This document shows positions 40,001 through 49,500 of a stretch of 64,000 bases of DNA, one piece after another. Both the position numbers and the translations under genes were made by a program. The stretch lies in the NCBI GenBank assembly GCA_040954595.2, contig CM082587.2:7502001-7566000 (forward strand), in the 5' to 3' direction. The stretch's first letter is position 1. Each line of letters starts with the position of its first letter. The notes below the pieces were generated by a model. The model saw nothing but the letters and a program-made list of their open reading frames with translations, ran no database searches and was not told where the DNA came from. This stretch comes from Balanoglossus misakiensis. Lineage: Eukaryota; Hemichordata.

Positions 40001-41064
40001 GAAAACACATGGGAAAACATATCACGATTTGGTCTTGTGCATCTAGTCCACAAAATGGCATTAAACCTTTTAAATTTTTGTTTTAGTATTACCAAAATTA
40101 TAAAAAAAATTAAATGTTGTTCTCAAACACCAAGAAGTAGGTCGTTGAATGTTTATTTTTGAATAAAATTAACATTTTTGTATAAATGAGTGCCACATGG
40201 AGGATAAGAAATAAGTTTGCAAGTGGTACAATATTGTCTGCTAGTAGTGAATTCTTGTGATAAATCTTATTAATAATGTGTTATTTATTTTCACCTATGG
40301 TAGTTGTAGGCGGGGAGGGAATGATAGCAACTGGATGACAGACTTCTAAGCCCAATGACCCCAATATTAATACGAATCTAATAAACAATCATCGAAGCCT
40401 ATAAACATCATCCAGAAAACAAGACCTGGCTTCACTCGCTATCAACAATAACAAAGAAATGGGGCGGTGTTTTGTAACCGTCACGTGATGTGCTTTCCCT
40501 GTTTGGGTGTAATACAGGGACTGTGTCCGAACAGAATCAATTGTGTGGATACAGGTTTCTCGCAAGTACGCCACCAAGGTCAACTCAGGGTCAATATTCC
40601 TGTCGACGATCTTTAGAATAAAACATATGCAAATCATTAAAGTGGGACAAATAGACCCTTCCAGTGCATTATTATACTGCGTTTGTTCGAAGAGGACGCT
40701 TTATAGCATTGCATACGCAAGAATCAGGCGTGGCAGAATACAAAAGGATTGGCTCGACAGCAACATAACCACGTATAATTTGCATATCCACAATCGGCCG
40801 TTACATCATCCGTCAGTGTATAAGTTAAATAATTGTGACTTCCGAGCAAATACCACGAAACTTTTTAGCAATGAAATGATTACATATATACATTAATGCC
40901 AGGTTTATATGGTAACACTGAAATATCTCAAGATTTAAATCTAGTAAATGACTTGGTATAGATCTTACCTTTTTACCATTCACATAGAACACAAGCTCGT
41001 CGGTGAAATCATACTCTGGCAGCGCCATTATTTCAGATAATTCATCTTTTTTATAACTACTCAT
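24253..41064 (-). CDS. XDH-like: Xanthine dehydrogenase/aldehyde oxidase family molybdo-flavoenzyme, complete, 29 exons
   Basis: Exons 5' to 3' (high to low): 41064-40969, 40610-40553, 39863-39767, 39507-39399, 39190-39002, 38771-38631, 38092-37951, 37675-37508, 37214-37138, 36726-36630, 36463-36354, 35873-35674, 35216-34958, 34481-34379, 34035-33984, 33655-33535, 33242-33123, 32869-32648, 32215-32082, 30866-30692, 30378-30187, 29500-29373, 29120-29039, 28163-27939, 27408-27334, 26756-26704, 25896-25743, 25453-25265, 24453-24253. They join in frame to 1322 aa, matching the roughly 1330 aa of the family. Both 2Fe-2S ligand sets are present: CGEGSCGAC at 61-69 with C91, and CGFC at 131-134 with CRC at 166-168. 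The FAD domain follows ([24 protein letters not shown]). The Moco domain has [30 protein letters not shown] and the catalytic GIGEPPL (E1260). By alignment with bovine XDH, Glu802 is Asp816 and Arg880 is Tyr894, while the Phe914 equivalent is kept and Phe1009 is not. It is a cytosolic hydroxylase, probably of aldehydes or heterocycles rather than strictly of xanthine. Confidence 0.95.
24511..24701. mobile_element. TA-flanked MITE (CTGTAAAACGTG family), full copy
   Basis: Terminal inverted repeats CTGTAAAA(A)CGTGTTATTTTCG, flanked by TA on both sides (24509-24510 and 24702-24703), as for Tc1/mariner-type elements. It lies in the last intron of the molybdo-flavoenzyme gene. Related copies: 62465-62667 and 56515-56650. 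Confidence 0.75.
24862..24926. mobile_element. 65-bp hairpin mini-element with 8-bp direct flanks
   Basis: AATCTGATTAAAA at 24865 pairs with TTTTAATCAGATT ending at 24926 around an AACGGCGCCGTT centre, giving a long near-perfect hairpin. GCATTTGC occurs directly on both sides (24854-24861 and 24927-24934); an 8-bp duplication is the usual hAT signature. Confidence 0.65.
31298..32077. mobile_element. TTA-flanked MITE (PIF/Harbinger-like ends) inside intron 19 of the molybdo-flavoenzyme gene
   Basis: Ends are inverted copies: GGGACCGT(A/T)CAGTTTTTACGG at 31298 and its complement ending at 32077, followed inward by G- or C-rich tracts. TTA lies directly outside both ends (31295-31297 and 32078-32080), as expected for PIF/Harbinger insertion. 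The 780-bp interior has poly-C runs and no transposase frame. The right target copy forms positions +2 to +4 of the exon 19 splice donor. Confidence 0.8.
36769..37078. repeat. ACAT tetranucleotide microsatellite, about 310 bp
   Basis: Long ACAT array with three interruptions by AC dinucleotide stretches and GCAC units, located in the intron between exons 9 and 10 of the molybdo-flavoenzyme gene. Open frames across it are periodic artefacts. Confidence 0.98.
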
Positions 41065-41098
41065 TGTTCCACTGTAACAGAAGATATGCCGCGCTTAA

Positions 41099-41445
41099 AG
41101 GGACAAAGTCTCTCTCTCGCTGCCCTTTCTTCCATTAATTATATTTGATACAAGACACTGTTTGTTATTCCTCATGTTGATATATAGTGTATGAACGTTC
41201 AACCACACACAACTTCCATCCCTCTTATAGACAGGAGAGTGAAAAAAACTCGCCAAAATGAATAATCGTTCTTTACCATTTATTCATTTTGGGCGAGTTT
41301 TTACTTTCCTATCATACAAGTGGGATGGAAGTTTTGTGTGGTTGATCATTGATCCACTATAGATCCACACGTTCATTAACATAAACAGTGTCTTGTATCA
41401 AAATAATTAATGGGAAAGGGGCAGATGGAGAGACACTTTGTCCCT
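41099..41445. mobile_element. TTAA-flanked MITE directly upstream of the molybdo-flavoenzyme start codon
   Basis: TTAA at 41095-41098 and 41446-41449 brackets a 347-bp foldback element with ends AGGGACAAAGT and ACTTTGTCCCT. The arms are related over most of their length (for example TGATACAAGACACTG against its complement near 41390). TTAA target sites are typical of piggyBac-type transposition. The element is within 40 bp of the ATG at 41062-41064 of the divergent-facing gene, so it probably lies in its promoter or 5' UTR. Confidence 0.8.
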
Positions 41446-42353
41446 TTAATTATACAAAGAGATCTCTTTTAACTGTCTTTCAAAAACTCTCCGTGTGCCA
41501 TTTATGTTATGTGGTGGTCTGATCATTTGAACAAACTCCCATCTACCGTACAGCCCGGCAAGTTTTTGATGTGGAGGGACTTACAGACACATACATCCAT
41601 ACAACTGTCATGACATCAATATGACGTTAGGGGCTGCGGGGACGCCAGAAATTCAATCCGAAATCACCAATTCACACTCACATAAAGAATTTTACGTATT
41701 GGTGGCTAGCTGTAACTAATTTACATTTTGACTACCAGCGTTCACAGCATAGGCGAAGAACAATATAGTGTTTTGTAAAGACCCCACGCGGGCAGTTTGA
41801 TGTGTTTAAAAATGATTCTGTATCTTGGTAAGAGAGGAGTTCAGTTCCAGAGAATTCTAGGAGTGCGGTCGTTCCGCTGGTCCAGCCGGGACTGCAGGCT
41901 TGTCCTGTATGTCCACGGCTGGCCTTTCTAAATAAAGTCATCGGCGTTTAAATTTACACTCAACACATGTTACCCTCTATTCATCAACCATCATCACCTT
42001 CACTCGACATCGCCCGAGATCGTGTTCTACCCCATCAATTGGGAGACATGACACAACAGACACAACCGATCCCATAAGGTCCCATGGTATATATACCTAT
42101 GGGACCTAAAAATGTCCCTACCTACCCTATTTTTGAAAACCATGTAATCGGAACAGCACAATAATTATTTTTGTTTTGCCTTACCGTAGTGCCAACATCC
42201 GCGCCATACGTCTGATCCTGGCAATGTCATGAAACGAATGACTTTTACTAAGTGGGAGCGGTTACTATTTTCCTTGCATTAAATAGGCAGGATGTTTGAA
42301 AACGTGTTAAAACCTGTTCTGGGGGCGCCTGTGATTTAGCCAAACAATACACG

Positions 42354-43124
42354 TCAATCTTAGCATTCAAATAACACATGTTTATATACAATATAATACA
42401 ATTCACGCGTTGTCAAAGGATCATATAGGCTAGCGCTATGCATGAATAATGTCTTCACACAGAGCTTGGCGAACAATATAGCGGTTACATAATCATTTTG
42501 AATCAGAGTAGGAATGGAGTGAATGTGGAATTGAACACAGGAAAATATGACTCAACTTTGGAAGAGTGTATTTTTGCAGAAAAAATTACACTTAAACAAT
42601 TTTTCTGTCGCAGTTATTTTGCTTGTGCCTTCCAGTGCATTATTTAAAAGTGAAAATCACTTCTTAACAATTTTATTTTCACTTTTCATTTCATCTTTAA
42701 TTTTCAAAGCAATGCATACGGTTCAGTAGACATGTGTTAACACGCCAAGGTCAAAATAAAGGCCATTGTTTGTTTTCCGGTGTTTCAATTCAACTGCCAT
42801 AATTTAATATTCGGCTGCCATTATGTGCAGATGTATGTCAATATTGCCACCAATTACATGAGCTTATTAGTGGCAGCCTCTAAACTTGACGACACATGCA
42901 GATTTGTTAGGCTTACAACAATTGTTCCTATGAAAATAATCAATCTTAGCATTCAAATTACACATTTTATATACAATACAATACAATTCACGCATTGTCA
43001 AAGGATCATGTAGGCTAGTGCAATGCATGAATAATGTCTTCACACAGAGCTTGGCGAACAATATATCGGTTACATAATTATTTTGAATCAGAGTAGGAAT
43101 GGAGTGAATCTGGAATTGAACACA
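42354..43124. repeat. Pair of 185-bp direct repeats 586 bp apart
   Basis: 42354-42539 and 42940-43124 are about 93 percent similar by eye, including GAATAATGTCTTCACACAGA and CAGAGTAGGAATGGAGTGAA in both. The 400 bp between them has no recognised gene. They could be remnants of a duplicated segment or of short terminal repeats. Confidence 0.85.
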
Positions 43125-43789
43125 TTACACTGAAAATGGCCAAATTATGAGAATACAAAATAATCCGAAACTTGAAGATAATGAATAATAGGATATCTCA
43201 TGAAAATGGTTCTATTTTGACAATATACAACATGTACCGTAGTAATAGGTTTATAAGACGTTTTTTTCATATATATTTCTTCCAGATATTTATACTCATC
43301 TTTTCACCATATCATGGGGGACAAATAAACTTAATATCATAGGGGAGACGTACTAGGTAAATTACAGTTTAAAAAAGAGTGGTGCAGATATTGGATTGCA
43401 TTGAAAAAAGAACAACGGTTAATGTGCATGTTTGCAACATGTTTTCATAAGGGAAATAATTGTCATTTGCATTTGTTTAATTCAACTACGAAAGTTGCTG
43501 AGTGTTGAGTTTTATTAGGCGATCCAATTTGGTGTGAAACAGGTGTCATCTCTTCCTCTTCTCCAAAATTCATTCATCTCCGGAAGACGAATAAACAATG
43601 TCAGAGTCGTTATAGCATATAACAGGGCTGCGTTCGGCGAACAAAGCGTTTTGTGAATGCTTGTGCAGGGTGCTTTTGTACTTCATCGAAAGATAAGCTT
43701 GTCAAGCTTGTGTTAACTTATTGTTTAACTATATTATTTGTTGGAAAGACATTATTTAACACAATTATATGTATATAATCATTTATTTA

Positions 43790-44090
43790 CAAATAATATA
43801 TAATTGACGTGGATTGTTGCATTATTATTATATATAAATAATTATGTAAATCACTAATGATACACATATAATACACTTACATTTTTATTATTTATAAATA
43901 ATTAATTATATATAAATAATGATGTAAATCACTCATGATATATATATAATACTTACATTTTTATTATTTATAAATAATTCATTATATGTAAATAATTGTG
44001 CAACTCATTTATTGTATGCATATAATAGACTGACACTGACACTGTTTATTAATAATTTATTATATATAAATAAAAGAGCATAAAATACAT
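43790..44090. repeat. AT-rich tandem repeat, about three units of 80-90 bp
   Basis: Units share TTATTTATAAATAATT, AAATAAT(G/T)ATGTAAATCACT and ATATAATA(C/G) blocks in order, with increasing divergence to the right. Confidence 0.7.
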
Positions 44091-44193
44091 TTTATGTATA
44101 TAATTGAATCGACTTGAAATTATTTATAAATAAATTGTCAGGACTTAAATGGTTTGCAAATCTATAATTACATACATATAAGTATGTTAAATA

Positions 44194-45133
44194 CCGTATA
44201 TTCTCACAAATAAGCGCCACTTTTTAACCATTTCAAATTTTGGTGGCGCCTAAACAAAGGCAGAAATGAGTCTTTCAAGAACCGGTGGCGCTTATTCATG
44301 GGTCGCCCTGTATATCATGTGTATACTGTACCCTGTTGATTCATATGCAAATGATTTGGGACGTTCCAATCTCTGTTCTCGTAAGGGGGTGTCCGCAGTG
44401 AATGAATGGCTGTTTCAAATTCATACGTAAAGTTTTAACATTTTCTATTCAAATACAGTCAGGTCAATGTATTGTCTAATAAATATTCCAGAAATAAAAA
44501 GTTGTCAACGAAGTGAATACTACGAGCAGCATTACAGTATGCTGGCTGAACCATCAACAAAATCTACTGACGTATAGTGGTTTAGTCCAAGTGCGTCTTT
44601 GTCATGCTCCCACACATGTAAGGTCAGGCGAGGTTGCGTGAATATTCATGAGAAAATTAATACCGCAAACATTCACAACTTGAAAAACTAGTCCTATTAT
44701 TTCAAAGCCCTGGCCATATGGTCAAACTTGGGTGGTAGTGCCGGTAACGTAAGCGGCTGCCGATCGATCGACAGGAAAAAGAAAAAGAGTGTCTAGACGC
44801 CCGGCACCTGTGTCTTTTGCAGTGAATAATAATTTACATAAATTAGGAGGTTGACATGTGCCCGATTTCATCTTGTAAATAAATAGCACATCATCCCAAA
44901 GCATGGATTGTCTGCCCAGGTCAATTATTATTCACGCAGCAAGCCCCCCTTGATTTTGACCAGACCCCTAAACAGGTGTTACCTCGGTAGTACTTGCCAT
45001 GATTCACGTAGGTCCACACACCTCAAAAAAAAAAAAAAAAAAAATCCTGGCGCTTAATTTTAAGTAAAAAGTAGCAAAGTCAGGTATCACTGGCGCCTAA
45101 TCATGGGTGGCGCTTATTTGTGAGAATATACGG
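44194..45133. mobile_element. TA-flanked non-autonomous DNA transposon, 940 bp
   Basis: Terminal inverted repeats CCGTATATTCTCACAAATAA (then GCGCCAC) at 44194 and the complement ending at 45133, with TA outside both ends. The GTGGCGC motif is repeated sub-terminally. No transposase frame is visible. Confidence 0.8.
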
Positions 45134-46051
45134 TAACGACTTTTGAACAAATAATATAGCTAAATAATAAGTTAACACATGGCACCCCATAGATTCTTTC
45201 ATCACAATATCTGCGAATAAATTATTTGGCAGTGACGTCTCAACAGAAGAGTAGAATTTTTTTATGGTACTTCTTTACAAACACGCCAGTGTACGCTTGT
45301 GACATCTCTTTTCCAATATCATACACGGTACCAGGTGAGAGTAGAATGCCGAAGTCCATTTTATTGTGACGCTGGGGGTACCTGTGACGTCATAGATAAA
45401 GAATTCTCGCAAGGAAAAAGCAGGGCTGCTGGACAATCGCTGGACAATTGTAGGTGAGAATTTGAAATATTCAAAAATTACCAATCTGAGGTGATCACTG
45501 TTATAATATATACTTTACACATCAACTGTTCTAACAAAACTGAGACATGAAAACAGTCAACAAGCACACTCAGATATCAGAAAATGCGTAGTGCCAGAAA
45601 AAAATTGTATTATTTTCAGGTTCTATTTCCTGGTGTGTCTGATGAGAGAACAGTGTTAAAATCTGACCGAATTGCCTGATATTGGTGTTGATTTGTAGCT
45701 AGTCTTCAACAATAGCTGTTTAGTGATATCACTAGTATAAAAATGGATAATTACACACTTAAAGTGTTGATTATGCTAGTATATAATAAGTTTTGTAGCC
45801 CTGCGTACAGGTCTATGTGTTCTTGGCATTACACGGCCTCCACCACAGCCCTGCAAGGCTCTCAATAGACCTACCCCCAAATAGCTGCTGCTAGGTTGAC
45901 TGTTGTTTGTTGTTGTCGTGTAATATGCATGGGAGACATAGATCTTTATGTTAGGCTAACAGTTTTGCAGTTCTACGGTACAACGTCATGGCGTCATGTT
46001 TAACCACAGACGTTCATAGAGCCCGACATGTAAACTAAGCGGCCAGGTTAA

Positions 46052-46238
46052 AGGTATAGTCACCCCCAATTTACATACGCCCATATATGGCTTAAATGGA
46101 GTATTTGAGCATTCAAAAGAAACTATGGTGGCGCTTTTTTTTTCGCGTGTGCCACCCACTGAAAATCTGTACGTGATTGGCTAGATCACAATTTGCCATG
46201 GCAACTATAGCTAATTTTCTATAGGTGACTGTATACCT
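46052..46238. mobile_element. TTAA-flanked MITE, 187 bp
   Basis: TTAA at 46048-46051 and 46239-46242. Ends AGGTATAGTCACC and GGTGACTGTATACCT are inverted copies. It lies about 300 bp upstream of the first recognised exon of the MS4A-like gene. A lone related end may be at 5535. Confidence 0.75.
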
Positions 46239-46551
46239 TTAACTCATGACCTAGTTGCGGCGGTATGTTATAGCCACGACTTCTGCTTATGACATTTTGG
46301 GGTGTGTCGTACACAACTCGTCTATAACTATAATGGCAGCTCGTTGAATAGCAGAGCCATACTTCAGTTAATCAAATATTTGCTCTATGTCGCTACTGTT
46401 AACTGTTGGTTCTCCAGATGCAGGAATTTGCATCAGATCTGGTCTGCCGCCCAAACATAATTTACTACCTTGAATACACTGAAAGGCAATTCTATTCTGA
46501 AAAATTAATGGGACGTTTCCGTTTATATGTAGGTGACAGTTCTATCGCAAA

Positions 46552-49500
46552 ATGCAACACGATCCCCTCCATGTCGCCCAGCTTCAGGGACAGCAAAACT
46601 ATCTACCGCAGCCATGGCAAACATCCAGACCCCAGATGGCCGCACCACGACCGGGTTTTGCTCATCGTGCTATCGCCGGTCTGAGCATTTGCGGAGTTAT
46701 TTTGGGTGTCATTGCAATACTTCTGGGAATAGTTTCAATCGTTTTGGAAACTGCAACTGCTTTCATCGGAACGGGGATATGGTGTGGTGTTTTTGTAAGT
46801 GTCCAAACTTTGCCCTGTGTCAATTCAGTGATTGAGATGGTAAAGCGGTAGATTTTTATTTTAAAGGGACAAATTGAAAATTCTGGGAATAGTTTCAATC
46901 GTTTTGGAAACTGCAACTGCTATAATCGGAACGGGGATATGGTGTGGTGTTTTTGTAAGTGTCCAAACTTTGCCCTGTGTCAATTCAGGGATTGAGATGG
47001 TAAAGCGGTAGATTTTTATTTTAAAGGGACAAATTGAAAATTCTGGGAATAGTTTCAATCGTTTTGGAAACTGCAACTGCTATAATCGGAACGGGGATAT
47101 GGTGTGGTGTTTTTGTAAGTGTCCAAACTTTGCCCTGTGTCAATTCAGTGATTGAGATGGTAAAGCGGTAGATTTTTATTTTAAAGGGACAAATTGAAAT
47201 CACTCATTTGTGGCATTATTTAACTTAATTTAATTTAAAATTTCCCGAGAAATATTATTTATAGTGTTCTTCTCACTTAAATGGGCTCAAATACTGGTTG
47301 TCACAACTCACACCTTGTACATTGGCAGCATGTTACTTCCATAATTAAATTTATGGTATGTACCAAAAATTGTTTTATAGAAGAATTCACACATTATTAC
47401 CATGCATAGGTTGAGAGTTGAACTGTAACAAGTACATTTCAGTGAGCAGAAAAACATAAATAGCGTTTCAAAAGAAACTAAAAAAAATTGAAAACTGGAT
47501 GACTTTGTCCCTTTAAACAATTGCATAGAATATATAAAATAATAGCATCAGGGGGTAAACTGCCCCAAAACACGTATATGCAGCAAATATCAGTTCAATC
47601 AATACAACGAACATGCCTATCAAAGTTCAAAGCAATCTGACAAGCGGTTTGAAAGAAAACAAATTTTAACATACAAACATGGTATAAATACTTTTTCCTT
47701 TCTTTTAGTTCATAATTACCGGGTCATTTGGACTTGTATCTGCAAAGAAGAAAACTAACGCATTTGTAAGTAACCCGTAATCTCATTTTTGTTAATTTGT
47801 TTGGGTAATTGGAGATCATGTACTGGTGGAGTAACCATGCATAATAAAACAGTTGGGTTTAAGTCACAAAGGGTGTGAATAATCGCACATTACTGATGAT
47901 GTTGATAATGACCATCCCCATAAAGTGTAGCATTCAAAACTATACACTGCAAAGGTTATATTCGTCACACTATTGCTCCAACTTCACCTCAATGAAGGGA
48001 GAGAAGTTCTACATAGCAGCTCTTCTGTTTTACAGGACAAAACTGTTACTTATAAGTATTATTGTTGACAATATTTCCAATTTATAATTTTTACATCACG
48101 TTTTGATCAACTTCAGTTTGGGTCAGTAGGTAGAAAAAAAAAAGCAGCTAGGGTCAGTGGGTAGAAAAAGAAACAGCTAGATCATAATTTATACTGACCG
48201 TTTTGTCTGACGAATTACTAATTCATAAAGTCGGTTAACATGAATATTGAGTGTAGCATAACAATTTTACACGTTCAAAACAAATAGACGCTAGAGAAGC
48301 CAACATCATGCTGTACCGGGTAAAAAGTGACACCCGGTAACCAGTTAGCCACGGCAATTTTTTCGTAGCAGGATTAGTGTTATATGTACCGGTATATAGC
48401 GAGGAATTTTTCATTGCAGTGATCAACGCATTTCAGTGCATAACATCTCCAAGTTTCATTTGGTTTTGGATAAGAGTCTGTTGACAGTAGTTTCTTAGAT
48501 GTAGCTGATGATTGGTTCTACTGTACATATCGTTCTGCGATGCGCACATGTATTGCTGTTCATATCTGGTATATAAAATAATATGCGGTAAATGCCATTA
48601 TTATACACCTACTGCTGTAACCTATGGAGTTCCGTAATACAATAATTCGCGGTATCACCGTACAATAATTATTCAAATGAGGACGCGAAGTCCCATAACC
48701 CACAGGGTTATGGGACTCCGCGTCCTCGGACTGGTGATCAATGTAAACAATGATGATATTAACCCTACTCTGACGAAAATTTATATAAAAAGTACACAGC
48801 CGTTATTAAACAAAATTATTGGTGACCCAAGATGCGAAATAAGTCAAAATCCACGCTGAAATTTCAGTCGAAGGAATCTGTGAACGAACAGGCGAGCGCG
48901 TTCATTTCAAGTTCCAGAACGAGCTCAGCGCAAGCAGCAGTGTAGAACGTCGCGCGCGAGACAGGCAGTTCGACACTAGCATCACCTGATGCGCGAGGTG
49001 AAGGCGCGTTCGATATGCAAATTACATCATGGCGGCGTCTGAAAACTAGAAAGTCCGATAGCGGCCTATTTATTCTTTATCGTCCATCAAGGACGTCCGG
49101 AAAAGGTGTATAATAATAAGGTTATTCACAAAATACCGGGATTTTTGTCCTCGTACATCGTACGCTTCGGTATTGTCCTCGACGCTGCGCGTCTCGGACA
49201 ATACCTGCGCTGCACGATGTACTCGGACATAAATCCCGGTATTTTGTGAATAACCTTATATTATGTGTTTATTTCTGAAATTATTCCCATTCGTTGTTTT
49301 TATACAGATCATAACGTTCATGGTATTGTCAATCATATCGTCGGTGTTTGCGTTTGTTCTTGTGAGCATATCTTCCACTGCAATACCTGGAGAATATAAT
49401 TGTTACTACGACTACCGGTACGAATACGAATACACATATGGCTGCAGTGACTATGTAAGTGAATGCTCTGCCTTTCTGTCTTTTTTTTCAGGGTTGATGG

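Larger units (their letters stand above)
41450..46047. other. Intergenic, repeat-rich, no gene recognised
   Basis: Contains a pair of 185-bp direct repeats (42354 and 42940), an AT-rich tandem repeat (43790-44090) and a TA-flanked element (44194-45133). No conserved protein fragment or tRNA was recognised. Confidence 0.5.

Noticed and set aside
46881-47200. Copies 2 and 3 of the 160-bp unit as real alternative exons
   Set aside because: No frame-compatible acceptor precedes them, and the intron reads straight through; treated as pseudo-exons.
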